A DNA stretch of 64,000 nt, taken from NCBI GenBank assembly GCA_016713865.1, contig JADJOG010000014.1:1-64000 (forward strand). The letters run 5' to 3'. Under the pieces are notes generated by a model, which had not been told where the DNA came from, searched no databases, and saw nothing but the letters and a program-made list of their open reading frames with translations. The position numbers and the translations under genes were made by a program. The stretch comes from Flavobacteriales bacterium. GTDB taxonomy: Bacteria; Bacteroidota; Bacteroidia; Flavobacteriales_F; PHOS-HE28. Positions 29,341-38,263 of this stretch are shown here, one piece after another; position 1 is the stretch's first letter, and every line of letters starts with the position of its first letter.

Positions 29341-30795
29341 ATGCGCCGCGCCTTCCTCACCAACCTGCTGCTGCTGCTGGCTCTCAACCTGCTGGTGAAG
29401 CCCTTCTACATCCTGGGCATCGATGCCGGGGTGCAGCGCGCGGTGGGTGCCGAGGCATACGGGCTCTATGCCGCGCTGCTGAGCCTTGGTTTCCTGCTGA
29501 ACATCGTGCTCGATCTGGGCATCACCAATTACAACACGCGCCACATCGCGCAGCACACGCCGCTCATGGGCAAGTATCTCGGCGGCGTGGCGGCCATGCG
29601 CGGAGGGCTCATGATCGCTTATGCGGCGATCACAGTGTGCGTGGGCATCGTGTTGGGCTATCGCGGCGAGGCATTGGGCATGCTAGGCTGGCTGGTGCTG
29701 AATCAAGCTCTGGTGGCCAGCATCCTTTACCTGCGCAGCAACATCCAAGGCGCGCAACGTTTCCGGCAGGATAGCCTGCTGAGCGTGCTGGACCGCGTGC
29801 TGCTGATCGCGGGCGTGGGCTGGCTGCTCTGGGGCAGGGCAGGAGGGGAGCCCTTCCGGATCGAATGGTTCGTATGGGCGCAAACCGTGGCCTATGGTGT
29901 TACGCTGCTGGTGGCACTGGTGCTGGTGCGCCGCCTGAGCGGTCCGGTTCGCGTCGCCTGGAATCCCGCCTTCAGCTGGGTGGTCATGAAGCGCAGTTTC
30001 CCCTATGCGCTGCTGATCCTGCTCATGACCTTCTATTACCGCATCGACACGGTGATGCTGGAGCGCTTGCTGCCCGATGGCGCCGTGCAAGCAGGCATCT
30101 ACTACCAAGGCTTCCGCTGGTTCGAGGCGCTGAACATGCTGGGTTACCTGGTGGCAGGGCTCCTGCTGCCGCTTTTCAGCCGCATGCTGAAAGAGCGGAT
30201 CGATATTGCCCCGCTAGCCGGTCTTGCTTTCCGGTTGGTGATGGCCGGTGCGATCGCGATCGCTGTGTTCGGTGGGGCATGGCCGGAGCAGGTGCTTGGA
30301 TTGCTTTATAGTGATCACGTTGTGGAATCGGCGCCCGTGCTGCCGTTGCTGCTCTGGAGCTTCGTGGCGGTGTGCGCTACGTATGTTTTCGGCTCCTTGC
30401 TCACGGCTGGCGGCAACCTGCGCGCGCTGAATTGGATGGCTGCAGGTGGCGCCTTGCTCAACATCGGGCTCAATGCGATGCTCATTCCCCGCATGCAGGC
30501 CGAAGGAGCAGCATGGGCTGCCCTCACTGCGCAGGTGCTCACTGCCGGGGCGCAAGTGGCGTTGGCCATGGTGCTGCACCGGATCAATGGCGTGCCCGGA
30601 ATCCTGCTGCGATCGCTGGCGCATGCCGTGCTGCTGCTCCTCGCCATCGCGCTCCTGCGCCAATGGGAATCTCCACTGGCATTGCGCGCCCTGGCTTTCG
30701 CCCCGATAGCCGTGGCAGCTGCTTTCGCAACGGGCTTGTTGCGCGTGGCCGATCTGCGTGAAGCCTTGTCGTTCAAGGGGAAGAGCGGTTCGTAG
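29341..30795 (+). CDS. Polysaccharide flippase / oligosaccharide exporter (Wzx-like)
   Basis: 484 residues, about 12 membrane helices, beginning MRRAFLTNLLLLLALNLLVKPFY. It fits the MATE/PST polysaccharide-export fold with its repeated hydrophobic pairs (AEAYGLYAALLSLGFLLNIVLDLGI; SFPYALLILLMTFYYRIDTVML). It would flip undecaprenyl-linked sugar units across the inner membrane. It begins a plus-strand operon with two Wzz-like genes and a ligase-like gene, and is 57 bases from the divergent GT4 start. Confidence 0.87.
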   Translation: MRRAFLTNLLLLLALNLLVKPFYILGIDAGVQRAVGAEAYGLYAALLSLGFLLNIVLDLGITNYNTRHIAQHTPLMGKYLGGVAAMRGGLMIAYAAITVCVGIVLGYRGEALGMLGWLVLNQALVASILYLRSNIQGAQRFRQDSLLSVLDRVLLIAGVGWLLWGRAGGEPFRIEWFVWAQTVAYGVTLLVALVLVRRLSGPVRVAWNPAFSWVVMKRSFPYALLILLMTFYYRIDTVMLERLLPDGAVQAGIYYQGFRWFEALNMLGYLVAGLLLPLFSRMLKERIDIAPLAGLAFRLVMAGAIAIAVFGGAWPEQVLGLLYSDHVVESAPVLPLLLWSFVAVCATYVFGSLLTAGGNLRALNWMAAGGALLNIGLNAMLIPRMQAEGAAWAALTAQVLTAGAQVALAMVLHRINGVPGILLRSLAHAVLLLLAIALLRQWESPLALRALAFAPIAVAAAFATGLLRVADLREALSFKGKSGS

Positions 30796-30804
30796 GCCAA
30801 CCTG

Positions 30805-30812
30805 TACTTTCG
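30805..30812 (+). promoter_or_regulatory. Candidate -7 box for the Wzz-like pair
   Basis: TACTTTCG 25 bases upstream of the start at 30838, in the 42-base gap after the flippase. It suggests an extra promoter inside the cluster. Confidence 0.35.
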
Positions 30813-30837
30813 CGACCCTTTCACCGTTAGGCCCCGC

Positions 30838-31893
30838 ATGCAGGAGACCCTTACCAAGCCACGTCAAGCGCGGCGTACCTCATCGGCAACGGCCGGTGAG
30901 GCCCCGTTCGACCTTGTTCTTTTCCTATGGGCGCGCCGCAAGCTCATCTTCGGCATCACGTTCCTCGGCCTTGTTGCCGGCGTGGTCGCGGCCTACGTGA
31001 TCACACCGCTCTACCGGAGCGAGGTGATCCTGTTCCCTGCCATCACCAATAGCGTCTCGAAGGCGCTGCTCACCGAGCAGAGCACTGGACGCGACGACAT
31101 CCTTGCACTGGGCGACGAAGAGGATAGCGAGCAGCTCTTGCAGATGCTGCACTCCGACATGATCCGCGACCGCGTGGCGAACCGCTTCGACCTGCTTGCT
31201 GTTTATCGCATCAAGCCGGAGAGCAAGCACCGCAACACCGAGTTGCGCGAAGCCTACAAGGAGCACATCAAGTTCGAGCACACCAAGTTCAGCAGCGTGC
31301 GCGTGGAAGTGAACGACCCAGAACCGCAGCGTGCCGCCGACATCGCCAACTTCATCTCCGATCAGGTGGACAGCGTGTGGAAGGACATGGCGCGCGAGCG
31401 TGCCGAGAAAGGCCTCAACATCGTGCGCACCAAAGTGGAGCAGCTCGAGAAGGACATCGTGGCCTGGCAGGACAGCATGCGGGTGCTTCGCGATCTGGGC
31501 GTGCATGATTACCACACCCAGACCGAGCGCTACAACGAATACATGGGCGCTGCCATCGTGAAAGGCGACCAGCGCGCGGTGAAGGAGTTCGAGGAGCGAT
31601 TCAAGGTGCTTGCCCAGCATGGCGGGGCCTACGTCACCTTGCAGGACCGCCTCTTCAACGAGACCAAGCGCCTCAGCATCATGCGCATGAAGCTTGAGCA
31701 GGCGCAGGCCGATTTCGAGAGCGACCTGCCGCACAAATTCGTGGTTAACAAGGCGCAGCCAGCCGACAAGAAATCGTACCCGATCCGATGGCTCGTGGTG
31801 GCCATGAGCGGCATCAGCGCCTTCCTGCTGGCCTTGCTGCTGATCGTGGTGCAGGAGAACGTGAACAAAGTGCGCACGAGCCATGTCAGCTGA
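30838..31893 (+). CDS. Wzz/GNVR-type chain length determinant protein (first)
   Basis: 351 residues. A membrane helix at about residues 38-57 (IFGITFLGLVAGVVAAYVI) and another near the end (IRWLVVAMSGISAFLLALLLI) flank a large periplasmic coiled-coil region, the classic Wzz layout. The YPIRW sequence at the second helix fits the proline-rich end. It should set polymer length or guide export of the polysaccharide. No kinase domain is attached. It overlaps the next Wzz-like gene by 11 bases. Confidence 0.85.
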   Translation: MQETLTKPRQARRTSSATAGEAPFDLVLFLWARRKLIFGITFLGLVAGVVAAYVITPLYRSEVILFPAITNSVSKALLTEQSTGRDDILALGDEEDSEQLLQMLHSDMIRDRVANRFDLLAVYRIKPESKHRNTELREAYKEHIKFEHTKFSSVRVEVNDPEPQRAADIANFISDQVDSVWKDMARERAEKGLNIVRTKVEQLEKDIVAWQDSMRVLRDLGVHDYHTQTERYNEYMGAAIVKGDQRAVKEFEERFKVLAQHGGAYVTLQDRLFNETKRLSIMRMKLEQAQADFESDLPHKFVVNKAQPADKKSYPIRWLVVAMSGISAFLLALLLIVVQENVNKVRTSHVS

Positions 31894-32821
31894 GATCGAC
31901 TTCACCACCTTCCTGAGCACCTTGCGCAAGCATCGCCGGCTTTTCCTTGTCGTGGGCTTGATCGCCGCGGTGGGATCGGCCATCCTCAGCGGCCCTGGCT
32001 TCATGCCCCCGCGATACAAGAGCTCGGCCACCGTTTATCCGGTGAACCTCAACAGCTACAGCATCGAGACGCGCACCGATCAGTTGCTGCAATTGCTCGA
32101 GAGCAACAGCATTCGCGACAGCCTCATCCTGAAATTCGACCTGCCTGCGAAATATGAGATAGACACCATGGGGCGCGGCGGCTACTGGGCGCTGTACAAC
32201 GAATTCAAGGAGCGTGTTGAGGTGAGCAAGACGCGCCTCGAGAGCGTGCAGATCGAAGTGGTTGATGAGGATCCGGTGGTCGCTCGGGACCTGGTGCTGG
32301 AGATGCTCAAGCAAGTGAACCTGCTTGCGCGACGACTGCAACGGGAGAAGAGCCAGGAAGTGCTTGCCATCGCGGAGCGCTCGCTGAACCACGAACGGAG
32401 CAAGCTCGATGAGGTCGAACGCAAGCTCGACGTGCTCAGGCGGGAAAAGGGCCTTTTGAGCTACGAAGCGCAGGTGAAGGAGCTCACCAAGGGGCTCGTG
32501 CGCGCCATGGCCGGTGGCACGGCTGCGCAACGCGATGCGCTGCAGGCGCGGTTGCGGGACCTCGAGGAGAAGGGCGGAGAGTTCCGGGAGCTCACCGAGC
32601 TGAGCAACCTCTTCAGGCAGAACTATGATCGCGCGCTCACCGAATACGAAAGAGTGGTGAACGATGTGACCAAGGAGCTCACCTACACAAACGTGGTGGT
32701 GTATCCCGAGGTGAGCGACAAGAAGGTGTATCCGGTGCGTTGGCTCATCGTGAGCACTGCCACGCTCGCGGCGCTCTTCCTCTGCTTCGTGCTGCTGGTG
32801 TGGCGCGACCATCGCAATTGA
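31883..32821 (+). CDS. Wzz/GNVR-type chain length determinant protein (second)
   Basis: 312 residues, the same two-helix layout as its neighbour (first helix LFLVVGLIAAVGSAILSG, last helix LIVSTATLAALFLCFVLLV), with a charged coiled coil between. Sequence differs clearly from the first, so this is a diverged duplicate or a functional pair. It overlaps the upstream gene by 11 bases and is followed after two bases by the ligase-like gene, so the genes are co-translated. Confidence 0.84.
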   Translation: MSAEIDFTTFLSTLRKHRRLFLVVGLIAAVGSAILSGPGFMPPRYKSSATVYPVNLNSYSIETRTDQLLQLLESNSIRDSLILKFDLPAKYEIDTMGRGGYWALYNEFKERVEVSKTRLESVQIEVVDEDPVVARDLVLEMLKQVNLLARRLQREKSQEVLAIAERSLNHERSKLDEVERKLDVLRREKGLLSYEAQVKELTKGLVRAMAGGTAAQRDALQARLRDLEEKGGEFRELTELSNLFRQNYDRALTEYERVVNDVTKELTYTNVVVYPEVSDKKVYPVRWLIVSTATLAALFLCFVLLVWRDHRN

Positions 32822-32823
32822 TC

Positions 32824-34266
32824 ATGGTGGCCGCGATCAGGCAGCATTGGATCGCCGCGGCCTGCGTGCTCTTCGTGGTGCTCAATGCGCTGCTCACCGC
32901 CCGCGATTTCCCGTGGCTCGCCGTGATGCCCGCCGTGCTGCTGGCTGTTTGGGCCATGGTCGTGGTGCCTGAGCGCGTGCTCTACTTCATCGCGTTCGCC
33001 ACGCCTCTCTCCATCAACCTCGAGGACCTGGAACTCGGCGGGGTAGGCGTATCGCTGCCCACAGAGCCGCTCATGCTCGGGCTCACCTTCCTCATGCTGC
33101 TCCGGATCGCGCTGCAGCGCGGCGTGCTCAGCGATGGCTTCGTCCGTCACCCAATCACGTGGGTGGTGATATCGCAATTGGTGTGGATGGCCGTGTGCAT
33201 CATCCCCAGCAGCATGCCCGTGGTCTCGATCAAATACATGGTCGCGCGGTTATGGTTCGTGGGCTCCATGTTCCTGCTCGCCTCCTTGCTCTTCCGCGAT
33301 ACCCAGGCCATGCACCGCTTCATCAAGTCCTTCGTTGCGGGCTTGGTGGTGGTGGTGCTCTACACCTTGTACCAGCATTCGCTGCATCACTTCGCGCACG
33401 ATCCGGCGCACTGGGTCATGAGTCCCTTCTTCAAGGATCATACGAGCTACGGCGCGGTGCTCGCCTTCGTGCTGCCCTTCATGGTGGCCGCAGTGGCCAT
33501 GCCCGGCTATTCGCGCACGGAGAAGGCCGTCGCATTCGTCCTGCTGACAGTGCTGGTGGTGGGCTTGGTATTCTCCTACACCCGTGCAGCGTGGCTCAGC
33601 TTGGTGGGAGCACTGGGCCTGTTCGTTGTGATGCGCTTCAAGGTGCCTGCATGGGTGCTGGGCCTGTTGATCGTGATCGCGGGCATTGGGTATTACGTGA
33701 ACAAGGACCAGATCACCATCGCATTGGAGCGCAACCGCAAGGAGAGCAGCGACGACCTGAAGGAGCACGTGCAGTCGATCTCGAACATCAGCAGCGATGC
33801 CAGCAACCTCGAGCGGCTGAACCGCTGGAATTCCGCAGGGCGCATGTGGCAAGAGCGGCCGCTCTTCGGCTGGGGGCCGGGCACCTACATGTTCCAATAC
33901 GCGCCGTTCCAAGCATCGGAGGATCGCACGATCATCAGCACCAACTTTGGATCGGGCGGCAATGCGCACAGCGAGTACTTGGGTCCATTGGCCGAGCAGG
34001 GCTTCATAGGCATGGGTCTCATGTTGGCGCTCGTGCTGCTCACCGCCGTGCGCGCCATTGGCTTGTACCACCGCATGCCCGATGGTGTCGACAAGCGCGT
34101 GATGACCGCCGCTTTCCTGGGCTTGGTGACTTACTACCTGCACGGCGCGCTGAATAACTTTCTTGATCTCGATAAGGCCTCGGTTCCCTTCTGGGCCTTC
34201 ACCACCATGATCGTTCTCTTCGACCTGAAGTATCCTAAGGCTTCCATGGAAGAAGTCACGGCTTAG
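32824..34266 (+). CDS. O-antigen ligase / polymerase-like (Wzy/WaaL) membrane protein
   Basis: 480 residues from the ATG at 32824. About 11 membrane helices surround a large loop. The Wzy_C-type signature is visible: FSYTRAAWLSLVGALGLF, GWGPGTYMFQYAPF and NAHSEYLGPLAEQGFIG. The conserved His in NAHSEYL is the residue implicated in ligase activity in this family. It likely joins the polysaccharide to a lipid carrier or polymerises it. It closes the four-gene plus-strand operon. Confidence 0.88.
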   Translation: MVAAIRQHWIAAACVLFVVLNALLTARDFPWLAVMPAVLLAVWAMVVVPERVLYFIAFATPLSINLEDLELGGVGVSLPTEPLMLGLTFLMLLRIALQRGVLSDGFVRHPITWVVISQLVWMAVCIIPSSMPVVSIKYMVARLWFVGSMFLLASLLFRDTQAMHRFIKSFVAGLVVVVLYTLYQHSLHHFAHDPAHWVMSPFFKDHTSYGAVLAFVLPFMVAAVAMPGYSRTEKAVAFVLLTVLVVGLVFSYTRAAWLSLVGALGLFVVMRFKVPAWVLGLLIVIAGIGYYVNKDQITIALERNRKESSDDLKEHVQSISNISSDASNLERLNRWNSAGRMWQERPLFGWGPGTYMFQYAPFQASEDRTIISTNFGSGGNAHSEYLGPLAEQGFIGMGLMLALVLLTAVRAIGLYHRMPDGVDKRVMTAAFLGLVTYYLHGALNNFLDLDKASVPFWAFTTMIVLFDLKYPKASMEEVTA

Positions 34267-34283
34267 CGCGGCTACATTGCACC

Positions 34284-36294
34284 ATGCGACGAAGTCAGCT
34301 GCGAGGTGCACTTGAGGCCATCGCGCACAGCGATGGTTCGGATGTTGAGGGACTGGCTGTGCTGGTGCAGGCGATTCGTCCATCGCGCACTGAACGCAAT
34401 CGCGGCGAGAATCCCCGCTTCCTCGCGCTCCTGCAATTGCTCGAGCACCAAGAAGATCTCCGCGTCGGCCTCTCACGCTACGTGAAGTCCTACTTCGGAC
34501 CGAAAGCAATCGGGCGCACGCTCACCGATGCGGGCATGCCCAGCGGATCGTTCTGGCATGAGCTGCGGCAACGCCTCACCTACAAAGTGCTGCCCTTCCA
34601 GCCGCCGCCGGAAACGCTCGATCACGCGCTCATCAATGCCTTCTTCCAGGAATCCGACGCCGATTGGGTGAGCGCCTTGCCCGATGATGCCGTTGCGCGC
34701 CTGCTCGAATTGCTCGGGATCGATGGCATCGATGCGCGCGACCGCCATGGCCTGCTGCTTCAAGAGCTCTTCTTCGCGGCCAAGGTGCTTGGGCTGCGCA
34801 TCGCGGGCCGAGCATTCGATGGTGAAGTGCTGCGCATGGTGCCCGAGCATGCCAGTTTCAACAGCCCCTTCGTGCGGCTCGAGGACGAATTGGATCGTTA
34901 CCTCGATCAACTGCGCATGGGCACGGTGAGCCGGCGTGCCGATGATCCCGCGCGCACGCTGGTAATGGCCATCATCGCCGAATGCCAAGAAGCCATCGCC
35001 GATGCGTACCGAAACACCGAGCGGCTTGGCATCACCTTCCGCGTGAACCAGCACCTGATGCTGATGGAGCGAAAGCTGAAACGGCTGGAGCTGGTGCTGG
35101 GCGCCATCGCACCCAAGGCCGACTTGGATGGCCGCATCGCCTTGGCCCGTCTGCTGAAGGCCTTGGTTCGCATCAGCAGCGGCCGCACGCGCGTGCTGGG
35201 CTTCATCAAGGACAGCACGCAAGTGGTCGCGCGAGAGATTACGCAGCACACTGGGCGCAAGGGCGAGCATTACATCACCAGCACGAAGCGCGAGCATGGC
35301 CATGCTGCGCAGCGCGCTGGGCGGCGGTGCCATCGTGGCGGTGGCCTGCGTGCTGAAGGCATGGTACGGTTCCATCGAGGGCAGCCTCTTCTTCCATGCC
35401 TTCCTCTACAGCATGAATTACGCGATGGCCTTCATCGCCATCTACCTGCTGCACCTCACGCTCGCCACCAAGCAACCCGCCATGACTGCCGCCACCATTT
35501 CACGCGCGCTCGATGAGGGCCGTCGCGATGGCCGTGTAGAATATGGAGCGCTCGCCGATTTAGTGGCGCGTGTGTGGCGCAGCCAGTTCATCGCCTTCGT
35601 TGGCAACGTGGCCATGGCCTTCCCCGTGGGCGTGGCGTTGGCTTACGGCTGGAATGCGCTCTTCGGTCCGGAATTGTTGGAGCACAAGAGCGCCAAGATG
35701 ATCCACGAGCTGGACCCCTTCCGTTCACTGGCCATCCCGCATGCCGCCATCGCGGGCGTTTTCCTGTTCATCAGCGGGCTCATCGCAGGCAGCATTTCCA
35801 ATGCGAGCATCCATCGCAACGTGCCGCAGCGCATCCAGGAGCATCCGGCGCTGAAGCTGGTGATGGGCGCCGCATGGCGTCAGCGTTTGGCGCGTGCGTA
35901 TGAGAATCATGCGGGCGGCGTGATCAGCAATTTATGGTTCGGCGTGTTCATGGGTTCAGTGGGTGCTGTTGGCGCATTCCTTGGCCTTTCGCTCGACATC
36001 CGACACATCACTTTCGCTGCAGGGAACCTGGCGCTGGGGCTGGTGGGCAACGGTTGGACCACAACAGCCTACATCGTATTCGCCTCTGTGCTCGGCATCG
36101 GCCTCATCGGTCTCTTCAACTTCCTGGTGAGCTTCGCGCTATCGCTCTCATTGGCCATGCGCTCGCGCGGCGTTCCCTTCAGCGAGTTGCTGCGCATCGC
36201 GATCGCTGTGCGCGCCAGATTCAGCCAGGACCCGAAGAGCTTCTTCCTTCCGCCGCGCGAAGTGCAGCCAGAGGTTCTGCCCGATTCGGAATAG
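34284..36294 (+). CDS. PF10136-type 'site-specific recombinase' membrane protein (Gcr family), frameshifted
   Basis: About 670 residues when frames are joined near 35293. The N-terminal half is helical and soluble (VGLSRYVKSYFGPKAIGRTL, SFWHELRQRLTYKVLP), then GRKGEHYITSTKRE leads into the C-terminal part, which restarts as MAMLRSALGGGAIVAVACVLK. The second half holds seven or so hydrophobic helices (SLFFHAFLYSMNYAMAFIAIY; ALGLVGNGWTTTAYIV). This architecture is that of the Gcr family, which was named as a recombinase on thin evidence and is really an inner-membrane protein. It has no recombinase catalytic motif that I can see. Most known members are proteobacterial. Confidence 0.78.
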
Positions 36295-36347
36295 GTGGAT
36301 GTCAGGAGCGATTGTGCCGTGCGACCAACGGGCACAACACTATCAAC

Positions 36348-37391
36348 ATGCCCCATCCGCTCTACTTCGCAGCGCTCCTTTCGCTACTCTCCGTTGCTGG
36401 CATGGCCCAGGTTTCCACCGATCCCCAGCCGCGCAAGGTTCTGCTGGAGGAATTCACGGCGATCAATTGCGGCAATTGCCCAGCAGGCCATGCCACGGCT
36501 GCCTCGCTTGTTGCAGCCAACACCGGGCGCGTGGTGCTGATGCATATCCATGCGGGCTCGCTCGCCGTGCCCAGCGGATCGCAGCCGGACCTGCGCACGG
36601 CTTGGGGCACTGCGCTTGCAAGCGCATCCGGGCTCTCGTTCACGCCGCAAGGCATGGTGAGCCGCAAGTCGTACAACGGGACAACGCTCCTGGGCGCCGC
36701 CTCTTGGAATGCGGCCACGAATGCACTTCTCCCGCAGAATGCCATCGTGAACATCGGACTTGCCGTTCAATACGACCCGGACACGCGATTGCTCACGCTC
36801 GATGTCGAGCATTACTACACGGCGGCTAGCGCTGGCGCTCCCGACCGTTTGCACGTGGTGCTTTCAGAGGACCATATCACCGCTTATCAAGCCAACTACG
36901 GACCGGGAGGCGCACAACAGGCGTACGATCATCGGTACGTTGTACGCACATCACTCACGCCGAATGCGGGCGATGCGCTCGGGAATGGATCGCAGGGCGA
37001 AGGCGGGACGAACAACATCAGCATCACGCTTCCGATGAACTGGAACGCGGAGAACGTGCGCATCGTGGCATTCGTGAGCGAAGCCAATGGCGAAGTGCAT
37101 AACGTCGCTGAGGCACCAGTTGAAACCGGCAGCAACATGATTGAAGAAGCGTTGGAGGAGGCAGGGTTCACGCTTTTTCCGAATCCGGCGAACGATCAGG
37201 TGGATGTGATGCTCAATGAACAGGTTAGCGGAGCTGTTCTTCTGCGCGATGCATCAGGACGCTTGCTGCATCGCTTCATTGCAGGGCCCGGACAGCGCCA
37301 ACTGCTTCTGAACGTTGCGGGATTCGCTGAAGGGCTCTACCTCGTATCCGATGAGCGTGGCCGTAGCGCGCGACTCATCATTCAGCGTTGA
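36348..37391 (+). CDS. Omp28-like secreted protein with CxxC and T9SS domain (first)
   Basis: 347 residues from the ATG at 36348 (signal peptide MPHPLYFAALLSLLSVAGMA); the longer in-frame upstream part overlaps the previous gene, so I rejected it. Residues 28-48 show KVLLEEFTAINCGNCPAGH, the Omp28-like pattern with a CxxC and thioredoxin-like surroundings. The C-terminus is a T9SS type A sorting domain (LFPNPANDQVDVML; GLYLVS). It is probably surface-exposed or released; a redox or adhesion role is unproven. A paralogue lies at 51871-53190. Confidence 0.82.
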   Translation: MPHPLYFAALLSLLSVAGMAQVSTDPQPRKVLLEEFTAINCGNCPAGHATAASLVAANTGRVVLMHIHAGSLAVPSGSQPDLRTAWGTALASASGLSFTPQGMVSRKSYNGTTLLGAASWNAATNALLPQNAIVNIGLAVQYDPDTRLLTLDVEHYYTAASAGAPDRLHVVLSEDHITAYQANYGPGGAQQAYDHRYVVRTSLTPNAGDALGNGSQGEGGTNNISITLPMNWNAENVRIVAFVSEANGEVHNVAEAPVETGSNMIEEALEEAGFTLFPNPANDQVDVMLNEQVSGAVLLRDASGRLLHRFIAGPGQRQLLLNVAGFAEGLYLVSDERGRSARLIIQR

Positions 37392-37395
37392 ACGA

Positions 37396-37638
37396 TTAAC
37401 TGATGCGTTTGAGCACAGCTTGTTCGATGCGAGAGGCATCAAATGGCGCCGATTGCTCATCGCGCAACGCGAACAATCGATCGATGGCCTTGCTCTGGCG
37501 CTGGTAGGCGCGGCAAGCAGCGCAGATGCGCAGGTGCAGGAACAGGCCGATGCGTTCCTTTAGCGCGAGCGGCTTGAATGCCCGCTGCTCCATCAAGCGG
37601 GTGGCCTGTAAGCAGCTCACATTGCGCGTAGCGTTCAT
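37396..37638 (-). CDS. Small zinc-finger anti-sigma-like protein
   Basis: 80 residues, no membrane helix. The pattern C-x(n)-H-x3-C-x2-C (SCLQATRLM, then HLRICAACRAY) matches a ZAS-type zinc-binding anti-sigma core. It overlaps the upstream ECF sigma gene by four bases (ATGA), so the pair is translated together. It would bind the sigma factor and release it under a signal. No sensor domain is present, so sensing must be direct or cytoplasmic. Confidence 0.75.
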   Translation of the reverse strand: MNATRNVSCLQATRLMEQRAFKPLALKERIGLFLHLRICAACRAYQRQSKAIDRLFALRDEQSAPFDASRIEQAVLKRIS

Positions 37639-38245
37639 TTCATGCGTTGGCGCTTGGCCGGATTGATTCGTTCCTCGATACAGGCACGGAGGCGCAATTT
37701 GGCGCGATGCACCTGTTGCCAGTAGTTGGCTTCGCTGAGCCCGAGCTCTTGCTGGATCGCTGCCGCTTCCTTTTCCTGCAAGTATTTCATCTCGATGGCG
37801 CCGCGCCAGCGCTCAGGCAGCGCATCGAGGCAATGCTGCGCGCGCGCGATGCATGCGCTCATCATCGTTGTCGCCGAAGAGCGCCGGATCGAAGCGCTGG
37901 CGCGTGCTGCGCGAGCCAATGGCCGTTAGGGTCGAAGATCATGGCATCCGGTTCGTCGGCATCGGCCACCTCGCCTGACACTTTCATGCCTTCGCGGTAG
38001 GCTTTGCGATAATGATCCATCAGCTTGTGCTTCAGGATAGCGAAGAGCCAGGTACGCGGGCTGCTCTCACCAGCGAACCGGCGCATGGTCTCCCAAGCGC
38101 TCACGAGCGTCAGCTGCACCAGATCGTCGGCGATATCCGGATCCTTCACGCGGTTGCGCGCGAAGCGCAGCAGATCAGCGCTGTGCTGCTTCACCCATTG
38201 CTCGAAGAGCTTGCGGCTCTCCGCTGCGTTCACCGTGGATTCCAC
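37635..38245 (-). CDS. ECF-type sigma factor, frameshifted as assembled
   Basis: About 204 residues from the ATG at 38245 (MESTVNAAESRKLFEQWVKQ). Region 2 reads SADLLRFARNRVKDPDIADDLVQ and FAGESSPRTWLFAILKHKLMD. Region 4 sits in another frame: LPERWRGAIEMKYLQ, EKEAAAIQQELGLSEANYWQQVHRAK. Between them two indels, near 37905 and in the gcgcgcgcgc stretch near 37850-37856, are needed; the middle reads QRFDPALFGDNDDERMH in a third frame. The gene overlaps an anti-sigma gene by four bases. The break is in linker sequence, so an assembly artefact is more likely than decay. Confidence 0.85.
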
Positions 38246-38263
38246 GGCGCCAAAGTACAGGCG

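Noticed and set aside
34284..36294. True DNA recombinase or mobile element
   Set aside because: Half of the protein is membrane helices, there are no recombinase catalytic residues and no flanking repeats.
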